Assembly: GCA_023129715.1 (NCBI GenBank)
Contig: JAGMBO010000040.1
Coordinates: forward strand, 56,103 to 120,102
Direction: 5' to 3'
DNA: 64,000 nt
Source of the DNA: Candidatus Eiseniibacteriota bacterium
Lineage (GTDB): Bacteria > Eisenbacteria > RBG-16-71-46 > CAIMUX01 > WJJG01
The translations under genes were made by a program, and so were the position numbers. Shown here in pieces: positions 1 through 8,975 of the stretch (position 1 is its first letter; each line of letters opens with the position of its first letter). The notes under the pieces are model-generated. The model was not told where the DNA came from, did no database searches, and worked only from the letters and a program-made list of their open reading frames with translations.

Positions 1-977
1 TGGCGACCCGGTATCTCGGTCTCGACCTGCCCAGCCCAATCATCGCGGGAAGCTGCGGCCTGACAAACTCGCTCGAGAACATCGTGCGCTGTGCCGAGGC
101 GGGCGCGGGAGCGGTCGTGCTCAAGTCGATCTTCGAAGAGCAGATCACCGCCGAGGTCGCCGACCTCGTCGAGAAGAGCCAGGACTCCTTCCTGCATCCC
201 GAGGCCGCCGAGTATGTGCGGGCCTACGGGCAGGCCGATGCCGTCGGCAAGTATCTCAACCTGATCCGGGAGGCCAAGCAGGCGGTCTCGATCCCGGTGA
301 TCGCCAGCGTTCACTGCGTCTCCCCCGGCTCCTGGACCGACTTCTCCCGCCAGGCCGAGGAGGCGGGCGCCGATGCGCTCGAGCTGAACGTCTTCATCAT
401 GCCGGCCGACGTGCGTCGCGCCGGAACGCAGATCGAGCAGATCTACTTCGACATCATCCGGGAGGTCACCGCGCGCAGTTCGATTCCGGTGGCACTGAAG
501 ATCAGCACCTTCTTCTCGGGCCTCGCGCAGACGATCCTTAAGTTCAGCCGCAGCGGCATCGCCGGACTGGTGCTCTTCAATCACTTCCATCGCCCCGACT
601 TCGATATCGACGCCCTCAAGATCATCCCGGCCCCGCTCTTCAGCACGCCCGATGAGATCTACCTGCCGCTGCGGTGGGTGGCGCTCATGTCGGGCGAAGT
701 CGAGTGTGATCTGGCCGCCTCGACCGGCATCCACGACGGCGCGGGCGCGATCAAGCAGCTCCTCGCGGGCGCTGCCGCGACCCAGGTGGCGACGGTCCTC
801 TACCGCCAGGGGATCGATCACATCCGCGTGATGAACGACGAGATCAGCGCCTGGATGGACCAGCATGGATACACCGAGATCGACGCGTTTCGCGGCAAGC
901 TGAGCCAAGAGCGGTCGGAAGACCCGGGCGCCTTCGAGCGCGTCCAGTTCATGAAGATGTCGGTGGGGGTCGAGTAG
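1..977 (+). CDS. Dihydroorotate dehydrogenase-like flavoprotein (5' end cut by window)
   Basis: TIM-barrel FMN protein of the dihydroorotate dehydrogenase-like group. The frame is open to the window edge; the first two bases could be the end of an ATG followed by ATRYLGLDLPSPIIAGSCGL, so perhaps only one base is missing. Visible are the flavin-region start 'SCGLTNSLENI', 'GAGAVVLKSIFEEQI', 'LELNVFIMPADV', 'ALKIS' and 'ASTGIHDGAGAIKQLLAGAAATQV' near the C-terminus. Class 1 PyrD enzymes read 'ELNVSCPN' where this one reads 'ELNVFIMP', so the catalytic Cys is absent. This is usual for the DHOD-like side group of unproven substrate, so a pyrimidine role is not certain. It stops 17 bp before the end of lysC on the opposite strand. 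Confidence 0.85.
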   Translation, partial: ATRYLGLDLPSPIIAGSCGLTNSLENIVRCAEAGAGAVVLKSIFEEQITAEVADLVEKSQDSFLHPEAAEYVRAYGQADAVGKYLNLIREAKQAVSIPVIASVHCVSPGSWTDFSRQAEEAGADALELNVFIMPADVRRAGTQIEQIYFDIIREVTARSSIPVALKISTFFSGLAQTILKFSRSGIAGLVLFNHFHRPDFDIDALKIIPAPLFSTPDEIYLPLRWVALMSGEVECDLAASTGIHDGAGAIKQLLAGAAATQVATVLYRQGIDHIRVMNDEISAWMDQHGYTEIDAFRGKLSQERSEDPGAFERVQFMKMSVGVE

Positions 978-994
978 GCCCAGGCTCCCCCCGC

Positions 995-2203
995 TCAGTC
1001 GCGTGATTCGAAGAACTCGGCGTGAACCGCGCGCACCGCGGCGTGCTCCTGGGCTGTGTCGACGAGCACCCCGATCACCATGTTCGAATCGACGCTCTGA
1101 TAGACTCCGATCCCGGCCCGGGCCAGGGCGCCGACGATGCGATGCATGACCCCCGGCACCCCATGGATGCCACCGCCGACCAGGGTCACCCTGGCGCACC
1201 GCTCCCGGACCCGGAGGCTCCCGCCCAACCCCGCCAGGACCCGGCGGACCTCCTCCACGAAGCGCGCCTCGAGCGTGACGGCGACCCGATCGGGGGCGAT
1301 GCTCATCATATCGAGAGTGATGCCGGCAGCGGCGAAACGCGCGAAGAGCCCCTCCAACTCAGCCGGATGCTCGAGGAAGTCGACGCCCTCCACGGCGACC
1401 TGCGCGATCCCTGCGCGGGAAGTCACGGCCACCGCACAACGCCCCCCCTCGCGCCTGGCGGGATGCTCACCGGCGGGAACCAGAACCGTCCCCGCCGCCG
1501 TCGGCGGGACCCGGGTGTCACGAATCTCAACGGGCACGCCCGCCTTGCGCGCGAGCTCGGCGGCCCGGGGATGCAGCACGTCGGCGCCCTTGTAGGCCAG
1601 CTCGGCCGCCTCCTCGAGCGTCGCCTGGGCGACGCGTCCCGCGCCCGGCACGATGCGGGGATCGGCAGTCAGCACACCGTCGACATCGGTGTAGATCTCG
1701 ACGCGCTCGGCAGCCAGAGCGACACCCACAGCCACCGCCGTCGTGTCGCTGCCGCCGCGTCCGAGGGTCGTGATCTCCCCATCGGCGCTGATGCCCTGGA
1801 AACCGGCGACTACGGGAATGTGCCCCGCGGCGAGACACGCCTGAATGCGCGCCGGACGAATCTCGGTGATGCAGGCTTCCTGATGGCGCGCATCGGTGAT
1901 GATCCCCGCCTGGAATCCGCGCAGCGACGTCGCCGGCAGGCCGCGGCGGGTGAGCAGCCCGGCAAAGACAACCGCACTGATCTCCTCGCCGCAGGAGACG
2001 AGGGCATCGCGCTCGCGTGGCGCCACGGGCAGCAAATCCTCGAGCAGGCCGAGCAGCGTGTCGGTGGCATAGGGCTCGCCGCGGCGCCCCATCGCCGAGA
2101 CGACCACCACCGGGCGGACCTGCGCCGTGACCCGTTCGGCAACCCGTTCCGCCGCGGCGGCGCGCAGCTCGGGCGTGGCCAGCGATGTGCCGCCGAATTT
2201 CAT
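995..2203 (-). CDS. lysC: Aspartate kinase
   Basis: Phosphorylates aspartate, the first step of the lysine, threonine and methionine pathway. The ATG at 2203 opens directly on the family's N-terminal motif MKFGGTS. A longer in-frame GTG (2266) only adds an unconserved leader. An amino-acid-kinase domain (about residues 1-230, with 'TLGRGGSDTTAVAVG' and 'TDVDGVLTADPRIV') is followed by a C-terminal ACT regulatory region ('LVGGGIHGVPGVMHRI', 'VDSNMVIGVLVD'). The ACT pair predicts feedback control by end-product amino acids. It lies just downstream of asd on the same strand, about 63 bp away, so the two first steps are probably co-transcribed. Confidence 0.93.
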   Translation of the reverse strand: MKFGGTSLATPELRAAAAERVAERVTAQVRPVVVVSAMGRRGEPYATDTLLGLLEDLLPVAPRERDALVSCGEEISAVVFAGLLTRRGLPATSLRGFQAGIITDARHQEACITEIRPARIQACLAAGHIPVVAGFQGISADGEITTLGRGGSDTTAVAVGVALAAERVEIYTDVDGVLTADPRIVPGAGRVAQATLEEAAELAYKGADVLHPRAAELARKAGVPVEIRDTRVPPTAAGTVLVPAGEHPARREGGRCAVAVTSRAGIAQVAVEGVDFLEHPAELEGLFARFAAAGITLDMMSIAPDRVAVTLEARFVEEVRRVLAGLGGSLRVRERCARVTLVGGGIHGVPGVMHRIVGALARAGIGVYQSVDSNMVIGVLVDTAQEHAAVRAVHAEFFESRD

Positions 2204-2266
2204 GACCACGATGCCGTGGACCGTCTTCCGCTCAGTCCCGGTCACAGCCCTAGCCCCCTCCCCCAC

Positions 2267-3391
2267 TCATCCGGCGCCGGCGTTGCCGCGGGATGACCCG
2301 GGCGTTCCTGCGATGCCGTCACCGGCGTTGCCGCGGGACGACCCGGGCGTTGCCGCGGAGCCGCCGGCGGCGTCCCGCCGCGTGCACATGCCTTGAACAA
2401 TCAAGGTCTCGGCAATCTGGATCGTGTTGAGCGCGGCGCCCTTCCAGAGCTGATCTCCCACGACCCAGAAGCGCACCACCCGCCGGTCGGCTTCACCGAC
2501 CCGGATGCGGCCGACATAGGTCGCCTCGCGGCGGGCAAGCTCTCGCGGCGTCGGCAACTCGTGCAGCTCGACACCCGGCGCCCCCTCCAGCGCCGCGGTC
2601 ACGTCCTCGAGGGTCACGGGCCAGCGCAGCCGGACCAGCACCGACTCGGAATGGCAGCGTTCGACTGGAACGCGCACCGTGGTCGCGTAGACGGCCAGGT
2701 CGGCCCGGCCGAGGATCCGGCGGGTCTCGTCGACCATCTTGACCTCTTCGAGACACGCCCCATCCGCGCCCAGCTCGCCCACCTTGGGGATCAGATTGAG
2801 GAAGATCGGGCGGTCGTAGTGCTGCCAGGTCTCGGCCTCCCCCCGGGCAAAGGCGCGTGCCTGACCGAAGAGCTCATCGACCGCCGCCTGGCCGGCACCG
2901 GAGACCGATTGATAGGTGGAGACAACGATCTCCTCGACGCCGAAGGCCCGCTCCAATGCGGCTACCGGCAAGATGAGCATGATCGTCGAGCAGTTCGGAT
3001 TGGCGACGATGCCCTTCACCGGGCGCGTGGCGAGTTCAGCGGCGTTGATCTCGGGAACGACCAGGGGGACATCCGGATCTTCGCGAAACGCCGAGGAGTT
3101 GTCGACGACCAACGCCCCCGCCGCGGCGAAGCGCGGCGCTTCCGCCCGCGCGACCTCCTTGCCCGCGGAGAAGAGGACCAGATCGAGACCGGCCGGATCG
3201 GCGCCCGCCAACGCCTCGACGGTGATCTCCTCGCCGCCGAACTCGATCCGGCTGCCCGCCGATCGTTCGCTGGCCAAGAGCCGCAGGCGGCGAATCGGAA
3301 AACGGCGCCGCTCGAGCAGCGCCAGAAACTCGCGACCGACGAGCCCGGTCGCCCCGACGATCCCTACATCGAGGGCAGGTGTGGTTGCCAT
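2267..3391 (-). CDS. asd: Aspartate-semialdehyde dehydrogenase with repeat-derived C-terminal tail
   Basis: Reduces aspartyl phosphate to aspartate semialdehyde, the step after LysC. I chose the ATG at 3391 because the Rossmann motif (VGIVGATGLVG) follows within a few residues; upstream codons are low complexity. The NADP-binding N-terminus, the active-site region 'VANPNCSTIMLILPVAAL' (Cys nucleophile in NPNCST) and 'ESVLVRL' are all in place. The conserved part ends near 'NTIQIAETLIVQGM'. The last 30 or so residues are a low-complexity tail made by a 45-bp direct repeat (TPGSSRGNAG twice), not seen in ordinary Asd. A run of ten G (plus strand, 3428-3437) lies about 36 bp upstream of the start. 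Confidence 0.93.
   Translation of the reverse strand: MATTPALDVGIVGATGLVGREFLALLERRRFPIRRLRLLASERSAGSRIEFGGEEITVEALAGADPAGLDLVLFSAGKEVARAEAPRFAAAGALVVDNSSAFREDPDVPLVVPEINAAELATRPVKGIVANPNCSTIMLILPVAALERAFGVEEIVVSTYQSVSGAGQAAVDELFGQARAFARGEAETWQHYDRPIFLNLIPKVGELGADGACLEEVKMVDETRRILGRADLAVYATTVRVPVERCHSESVLVRLRWPVTLEDVTAALEGAPGVELHELPTPRELARREATYVGRIRVGEADRRVVRFWVVGDQLWKGAALNTIQIAETLIVQGMCTRRDAAGGSAATPGSSRGNAGDGIAGTPGSSRGNAGAG
2277..2366. repeat. 45-bp direct repeat, 2 copies, at the 3' end of asd
   Basis: Two copies starting at 2277 and 2322, each opening ccggcgttgccgcggga. The unit is a multiple of three, so it adds 15 residues per copy to the Asd tail and runs up to its stop codon. Confidence 0.85.
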
Positions 3392-3427
3392 GACTCCCGC
3401 ATTGCGCCGCAGGCGTCTATTCGGCGC

Positions 3428-3437
3428 GGGGGGGGGG
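3428..3437. repeat. G10 homopolymer upstream of asd
   Basis: Ten consecutive G on the plus strand between hflC and asd, about 36 bp upstream of the asd start. It lies where slippage would alter leader length or promoter spacing; no promoter was recognised around it. Confidence 0.6.
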
Positions 3438-3527
3438 CACTGACAGCGGGCGCTGCCGGCGGCGGCACCGCCGCCGGGCCGCACCCTGCGCGGCGATCGT
3501 CACTCGCCGGCTGCCGCCGCACCCCCG

Positions 3528-3567
3528 CCGCTTCAGCGGCCCGTGGACCGCTTCAGCGGCCCGTAGA
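3528..3567. repeat. 20-bp tandem duplication across the hflC stop codon
   Basis: ccgcttcagcggcccgtgga (3528-3547) is followed directly by a copy differing at one base (3548-3567). Because 20 is not a multiple of three, the distal copy is read in another frame, and that frame supplies the hflC stop (3533-3535). Confidence 0.85.
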
Positions 3568-4468
3568 GCTCGCCGCCCGTGGAGAGGATCACGGTAGTCT
3601 CCTCATCCAGGACCGTCTCATAGGTCTCCATCGTCTTCAGGAAGCTGTAGAAGGCCCGCGATTCGGCCGACCGGTCGTAGGCCGCGGCGAAGATCGCGGT
3701 CGCCTCGGCATCCGCCCGGCCGCGGATCCCCTCCGCCTCGCGATAGGCCTCCGAAGTGATGCGCTTCAGCTCGCGGTCTTTCTCCCCCTTGATCCGTGCC
3801 GCCTCGCCCTCACCCTCCGAACGGAAGCGGTCGGCAATACGCAGCCGCTCGGCGATCATGCGCTCGTAGACCTTGCGGCGGACTTCCTCGACGTAGTTGA
3901 TCCGCTTGAGCTGCACGTCCAGGATCTCGATTCCCAAGTCCTCGGTGCGCGTCTGCGACTTATCGAGCACCTCCTGGCGAATCCGCTCGCGCCCGAATTC
4001 GATCGCCTCCAGCGCGTTCTCGTCTTCGGGATTCTCCTCGGTGACCAGCGGATCGCGATTCACGCTGCGGATCACCTCGACGAGATTGCGCTTGGCGATC
4101 GCATTGCGCGTCTCCCCATCGATGATATCATCAAGCCGCGAGTACGCGCCGCGCTCGTCGCGCAGGCGTTGGAAAAACTTCAGCGGATCGCTGATTCGCC
4201 AGCGGGCATAGGTATCGACCCAGATGAAGCGCTTGTCCCTCGTCGGCAGCTCGTTGGCATCGCCATCCCATTCGAGGAAGCGCTTCTCGAACCGGTGCAG
4301 CGCCTGAATGAACGGGATCTTGACCTTCAGGCCCGGCTCCATGATCGGGTCGCCCACCGGCTCGCCGAATTGAGTGATGATCACCTGCTCCGGCTCCTCG
4401 ACGACATAGAAGGCATCGAGGAGGAGGATCAGGACAATGGCGAGCGGAATGATCACTAGCAGTCGCAT
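3533..4468 (-). CDS. hflC: HflC, SPFH-domain modulator of FtsH
   Basis: Membrane-anchored SPFH/prohibitin-family protein that with HflK forms the complex around the FtsH protease. One N-terminal transmembrane segment (about residues 3-20, LLVIIPLAIVLILLLDAFYV) precedes the SPFH domain (EPEQVIITQFGEPVG ... 'EPGLKVKIPFI') and a long charged helical region ('ERMIAERLRIADRFRSEGEG'). 311 residues is normal for the family. GAGGAGG lies 6 bases upstream of the ATG. The gene follows hflK by 14 bp. Its last codons and stop lie in a 20-bp duplication (3528-3567). Confidence 0.95.
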   Translation of the reverse strand: MRLLVIIPLAIVLILLLDAFYVVEEPEQVIITQFGEPVGDPIMEPGLKVKIPFIQALHRFEKRFLEWDGDANELPTRDKRFIWVDTYARWRISDPLKFFQRLRDERGAYSRLDDIIDGETRNAIAKRNLVEVIRSVNRDPLVTEENPEDENALEAIEFGRERIRQEVLDKSQTRTEDLGIEILDVQLKRINYVEEVRRKVYERMIAERLRIADRFRSEGEGEAARIKGEKDRELKRITSEAYREAEGIRGRADAEATAIFAAAYDRSAESRAFYSFLKTMETYETVLDEETTVILSTGGELYGPLKRSTGR

Positions 4469-4482
4469 GATCGACCTCCTCG

Positions 4483-5502
4483 TTAGCGGCCCGACGGGCC
4501 CGATTGCCCCGATTGCCGTGATTGGCCTGGTGCGAGATTGAGCAGGGGCAGGAAGCTGCGCAGGTCGTCGTCGACAACGACCTTCTGCGAAACCTGTGGC
4601 AGGACCTTGCCCATTGTCTCCAGATAGATCCGCTTGCGCGTGACCTCCGGCGCCCGACGGTAGGCATTGTAGAGCGCCACGAAACGCTCCGCATCGCCCT
4701 GCGCCCGGTTGACCCGGTCGAGGGCATAGCCTTCAGCCTGCTGGATCGTCTGCAGCGCCTCACCGCTCGCGCGCGGGATCACCTTGTTGTATTCCGACTG
4801 GGCCTCGTTGATCAGCCGCTCGCGTTCCTGCTGCGCCTGGTTGACCTGGTTGAATGAGGGCTTCACCGGGTCGGGTGGATTGACATCCTGGAGCACCACC
4901 TGCTCCACCTTGATGCCGATCTCGTATTGATCGCAGAGGTGCTGCAGGCGCTGCTCGACGAGATCGGCGATCTCCTGGCGCCCGACGGTGAGCACCTCAT
5001 TGACCGTGCGGTCGCCGATGATCCGCCGCATGACCGCCTCGCTCATCGCGCGGAAGGTCGCAGACACGTCGCGGACCCGGAAGAGGAACTTGTAGGGATC
5101 GATGATCCGGAACTGCACGACCCACTCGACGACCGCCGCATTCAGATCACCGGTCAGCATGTTCGATTCGCCTTCGTAGGCCCGCGCGGCGTACTGGCTG
5201 CGCACGCCGGCAGCGAGCGTCCGGAAGCCGAACTCCTCCTTGAGCTGGCGTTGGATCGGCACCTTGCTCACCGTCTCAACCCCGAAGGGGATCTTCAGGT
5301 GCAGGCCCGGATCGGTGGTGCGGACGAATTCACCGAAGCGCAGCACGATCCCGACCTCCTCGGGACCGACCGTGTAGAAGCTGGTCAAGACAAAGATCAG
5401 CGCGACGACGGCCAGGACGATGATCCGGATCATCCCGCCGCCGACGCGCGGCAGCCGGATTTCGGGCATGCCGAGGCTGTCCCCAAATCCACCCTGTTGC
5501 AT
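4483..5502 (-). CDS. hflK: HflK, SPFH-domain modulator of FtsH
   Basis: Partner of HflC in the FtsH-associated membrane complex. A short cytoplasmic start is followed by a transmembrane segment (about residues 25-42, 'IRIIVLAVVALIFVLTSFY'), an SPFH domain ('TVGPEEVGIVLRFGEFV') and a coiled-coil-prone region. AAGGAG sits 8 bases before the ATG. The C-terminus (PGQSRQSGQSGPSGR) comes from a 9-bp repeat at 4501-4527, so the tail looks recently expanded. First gene of the minus-strand run hflK-hflC-asd-lysC. Confidence 0.95.
   Translation of the reverse strand: MQQGGFGDSLGMPEIRLPRVGGGMIRIIVLAVVALIFVLTSFYTVGPEEVGIVLRFGEFVRTTDPGLHLKIPFGVETVSKVPIQRQLKEEFGFRTLAAGVRSQYAARAYEGESNMLTGDLNAAVVEWVVQFRIIDPYKFLFRVRDVSATFRAMSEAVMRRIIGDRTVNEVLTVGRQEIADLVEQRLQHLCDQYEIGIKVEQVVLQDVNPPDPVKPSFNQVNQAQQERERLINEAQSEYNKVIPRASGEALQTIQQAEGYALDRVNRAQGDAERFVALYNAYRRAPEVTRKRIYLETMGKVLPQVSQKVVVDDDLRSFLPLLNLAPGQSRQSGQSGPSGR
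4501..4527. repeat. 9-bp tandem repeat in the hflK 3' end
   Basis: Three imperfect units (cgattgccc, cgattgccg, tgattggcc) encode the Gln-Ser-Gly-rich HflK tail. Confidence 0.7.
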
Positions 5503-5789
5503 GGGGTGATCTCCTTCCCCTCGCCGATGGGCGAGTCGAACGTCCCTGTATACTCATGTATCCATACCTCCCGGTCGCGCCGGAATCAAGGTGGTCCGCC
5601 CTAAATCGGGTAAGCTGCATGGCCGATTGCGGTTCCGAATTGCCCCATTCCCCACGACGCGGCTTGCCGGTACAATCAGAGTCGACCGCAGCGCGGCGGC
5701 GATGTCGAGGGTTGCGCCCCGTTCGACAACGGATGCCAACGCCGGCGTGGCGGCGATCGGACTGGTTGCAAGCCACCGGGGAGGACATC

Positions 5790-8783
5790 ATGTCCGCACG
5801 ATTCGATCGACATCGCCCCGGCCTCCGGGCCATGGCCTTCACCGGTCTGATCCTGGTCTCCGGCCCGGCGGCCCAGGGCAGTGATCTCTCGGGCGCACTC
5901 TCGGGGTATCTCCCCGCGGGGACCTACCGGATCGTCGACGACATCGAGGTTCCCGACGGCGAGACCTTGACCCTCGCCCCGGGGGTCGTCTTCCAGTTCG
6001 AGGACAGCTTCTGGGAGGAGTACGAGTTCGACGTCCACGGGACCCTGCACGCCGAGGGCACATCCGGGCAACCGATCGTCTTCCAGGCGGCCTCCGGCGC
6101 AGAGGAGTACAACTACCTGCGGATCGCGAGCAGCACTTCGCGCCTGCGCCACTGCATCATCGAAGACGCCGGCAAGGTCTCGATACTCGACCAGGGCGGG
6201 CTCTGGATCGATAACTGCTCTCCGGTGATTGAAGACTGTACCGTGCGCAACGGGAGCTGGCACGGGATCTATATCACCGGCTCGTCGGCATGCCCGACGA
6301 TTCGCACGACGGGAATCGCGAACAACTCCGGGGACGGCATCGACGGAGACGACGGCGCCGGCATGACAGTGATCAACTGCCGGCTCACCGGCAACGGGGG
6401 CGACGGCGTCTGCGTCGCCGGCGGGGCGAACACTATCATCGGCACGCTGATCGCGCGCAATGGAGAGAATGGCGTCGACAGTCATGGAACGGCCGACTAT
6501 GCCGCGCTCTTGATCAATTGCACGATCGCCGATCATCCGAGCGGTAATCTCTCGGATTGTTCACTGATGGATTTGTACAACTGTATCGCCGTCGGACAGA
6601 CATCTTCCGTCGAGCGCTGCGAGCACAGCCTCTTCGTCTCCGACGCCGCCTACTATCACTTCGTCGACTATGCGGCCGGTGACCTCCGGTTGGCGCACGA
6701 CTCGCCCGCGCGCAACTACGGCACCCGCTTCGGCCCGCCGGCCGGCTGGCTGCCGGCGGAAGACCTCGCGGGTGAGAGTCGCATCCAGGGCATCGTCGAT
6801 GCGGGCGCCTACGAGTCGGCGGGATTGCCCGAGCTGGGCGAGGAGGGTCCCTACTTCTCCCGGGCGCTGATCGCACCCCGGATGACGCAGCCGGTCTTCC
6901 GCACGCCGGAAGAGAGCTTCCCGGCGCTGGTCGGCCTGCTCGGCGACTACACCGCCGGCGAAGCCTGGGCCCAATTGGTCGATCCACTGGGCAACGTCTG
7001 GCCCTTGACGGTGCTCGCACTCTCTGCGCACGACTTGACGCCGGGAAGCGATCTCGCGGTGCAGCTCTTTGCCCCCGGACTCGAGCGGATCCAGGAGCTG
7101 AGCCTGCAGATCCCGATCGGCACGCCGGCGGGTCTATGCGATATCCGCCTCGGAATCGGGGAGCGAGAGTTCTACAGTCTGCATGCCGTGAGAGTCCTCA
7201 CCACCTACCGGCAGACCTGGCGCTTCATCCACATCACCGATCCCCACATCGGGTATGATGCGGAGGCCTTCTCCGCCGCTTTGCGCCTGCGCATCTTCAC
7301 GCGTGAGGCCAACTTCCTGCAGCCCGATCTGGTCGTCCTCACCGGAGATATCTGTGATAACCAGGACCCGGGCACTGAGGCCTTCGTCGATAGTCTGCTC
7401 GAGGCGGTCGCCTTGCTGCGAGTCCCGATCCTGATCCAACCGGGCAATCACGATCACTACAACAACGGCAGCAACGGCGGCTACGATCCCGGCTACCCGC
7501 TGCGCTACTTCGAGCGAATCAACCGCTATCGCAATTGCCACCTCGAGCTCGGCGGCGCGCACTTCTTCGCCTTCAACACAGGCGACGATCTGGGCCTGCT
7601 CGAGCTCTACCGCTGCCGCGGCCCTGAGTCGCCAGCTCTCGATTGGGCCGAGAGCATCTTGATCGGCCTCGCTCCCCTCGCCGACCGGCCGCGCTTCTTC
7701 CTAATGCATGGGCCCAACTACGACTACTTCACTTGGAACTCCGAGAACGTCGGCCGCGTGCGGGATCTGATGAACGCGCACGCGATCAGCCTTTGTCTCT
7801 GCGGGCACACGCACCGCTTCGAGACCTTTCTCAACAGCGGAGAGAACTACCTTGGACGCGACGATTTCAAACACGTGGATGATTGGGGCCGCGACGTCGC
7901 CTTCCCCGACTATCCGTTGCACGTGCAGACTTCCTCGCTCGGCAAGGAGGAGCATCTGTCGGCGGAGAAGGCGGCCTTGGCGACCGGGGCCGGGGATCAA
8001 GGGAGCTTGGAGAAGGAGATCTTGCCTGGCGCGCCCCCGGATCAACGACGCCGCGGCCTCTTCGGTGATGACATCGGCTGGCGCTACGTGCAGGTCGTCG
8101 ACGGCCAGGTCGAGTTCTTCACTGCCGATACCGACGGGGATGGTTATCGCAACACCGAGGCCCCCTGGCCGCTCGGCGACCTCGAATTCCTGCGCGACGA
8201 GCAGCCCGCGGGTGTGATCGTCGCGACGGTCCTCAACCACCACCATGAGACCTGGCATGACGTGCATCACCTCATCCCAGCCGATCCTGAGATCACCTAC
8301 CAGGCGCAGGGAGGAGCCTTGCAGTGCCGGTATCCCGACGGCACCGTCGAGGTCGCCGTTGATTCGGTGGCGGCCGGCGCGAGCAGCGTTGTCGTGCTGA
8401 CGCCGGCGAGCAGCTCGGCACCCATTGCGGGGACGATCGCACCATCCATACTGTCCCTGACGCCGACGCCGACCCCCACGCGCGGCCCGGTGGACCTCGA
8501 GATCCGCTGGGCGGGGGCAACCGGTTACCCGACCACCCTGCACGTCTTCGACGCCCAGGGGCGCTGCGTGCGTGACCTCTCCGGAGCGCTCGACGACCAG
8601 GGCGGCACGTTCGGAAACCAGCGCGGCACGCTGGGAAAGCAGGGCGCGGCCCGCGGCGGGATCTCATTGGTCACCTGGGACGGCCGCGACGATCGGGGCC
8701 GGCGCCTCGGCCCGGGGATCTATTACATCCAGGTCCGCGGGGCGGGAGCGCGGACGGTCTCGCGGATGGTGATTCTCTCCTGA
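5790..8783 (+). CDS. Secreted beta-helix + calcineurin-like metallophosphoesterase with FlgD-like C-terminus
   Basis: About 997-residue exported protein. The ATG at 5790 is preceded by GGGGAGGA at 5 bases; a signal peptide follows (FTGLILVSGPAAQGS). Residues about 35-330 are a right-handed beta-helix ('NNSGDGIDGDDGAGMTVINC', 'IIGTLIARNGENG'). Residues about 470-720 carry the metallophosphoesterase motifs: ITDPHIGYD, LTGDICDN, PGNHDH, LMHGPN and CGHTHRFE, so the metal site looks intact. The C-terminus is FlgD-like, ending 'GIYYIQVRGAGARTVSRMVILS' in part. A 21-bp repeat (about 8600-8660) adds Gly/Gln-rich residues to one loop of that last domain. Substrate is unknown; a surface or secreted hydrolase acting on phosphoesters is inferred. 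Confidence 0.85.
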   Translation: MSARFDRHRPGLRAMAFTGLILVSGPAAQGSDLSGALSGYLPAGTYRIVDDIEVPDGETLTLAPGVVFQFEDSFWEEYEFDVHGTLHAEGTSGQPIVFQAASGAEEYNYLRIASSTSRLRHCIIEDAGKVSILDQGGLWIDNCSPVIEDCTVRNGSWHGIYITGSSACPTIRTTGIANNSGDGIDGDDGAGMTVINCRLTGNGGDGVCVAGGANTIIGTLIARNGENGVDSHGTADYAALLINCTIADHPSGNLSDCSLMDLYNCIAVGQTSSVERCEHSLFVSDAAYYHFVDYAAGDLRLAHDSPARNYGTRFGPPAGWLPAEDLAGESRIQGIVDAGAYESAGLPELGEEGPYFSRALIAPRMTQPVFRTPEESFPALVGLLGDYTAGEAWAQLVDPLGNVWPLTVLALSAHDLTPGSDLAVQLFAPGLERIQELSLQIPIGTPAGLCDIRLGIGEREFYSLHAVRVLTTYRQTWRFIHITDPHIGYDAEAFSAALRLRIFTREANFLQPDLVVLTGDICDNQDPGTEAFVDSLLEAVALLRVPILIQPGNHDHYNNGSNGGYDPGYPLRYFERINRYRNCHLELGGAHFFAFNTGDDLGLLELYRCRGPESPALDWAESILIGLAPLADRPRFFLMHGPNYDYFTWNSENVGRVRDLMNAHAISLCLCGHTHRFETFLNSGENYLGRDDFKHVDDWGRDVAFPDYPLHVQTSSLGKEEHLSAEKAALATGAGDQGSLEKEILPGAPPDQRRRGLFGDDIGWRYVQVVDGQVEFFTADTDGDGYRNTEAPWPLGDLEFLRDEQPAGVIVATVLNHHHETWHDVHHLIPADPEITYQAQGGALQCRYPDGTVEVAVDSVAAGASSVVVLTPASSSAPIAGTIAPSILSLTPTPTPTRGPVDLEIRWAGATGYPTTLHVFDAQGRCVRDLSGALDDQGGTFGNQRGTLGKQGAARGGISLVTWDGRDDRGRRLGPGIYYIQVRGAGARTVSRMVILS
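8600..8660. repeat. 21-bp repeat inside the sorting-domain loop
   Basis: About two and a half degenerate 21-bp units encode DDQGGTFG/NQRGTLG/KQGAARG between the FlgD-like strands of the phosphoesterase protein. The reading frame is kept. Confidence 0.65.
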
Positions 8784-8848
8784 GACAGCGACCCTCAGCT
8801 GCTAGGATTCGCACAGAGATCCTCGCCCGGCGGCCGGTTGGGCCTACC

Positions 8849-8954
8849 CGGCTTCAGGGCCACTCGGCTGAGGCCTGCCCGGGAGATGGCCACCCGGCTG
8901 AAGTCTACCCGGCTGAGGCCTGCCCGCGAGAGAGCCACCCGGCTTCGGGGCCAC
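8849..8954. repeat. 15-bp tandem array, 7 units (45-bp higher order)
   Basis: Seven degenerate units, typically cggctgaggcctgcc, lie between the phosphoesterase gene and the methyltransferase gene. A 45-bp super-unit (three units) is repeated. The array is open in the methyltransferase frame (TRLRP/AREMA...), which makes that gene's start hard to place. Confidence 0.85.
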
Positions 8955-8975
8955 AGGGAAAGGACCGACCGGCAG

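Noticed and set aside
1022..4459. Long plus-strand frames opposite lysC, asd and hflC (1022-2296, 2393-4459)
   Set aside because: Antisense shadows of conserved genes; no recognisable protein and no ribosome-binding site.
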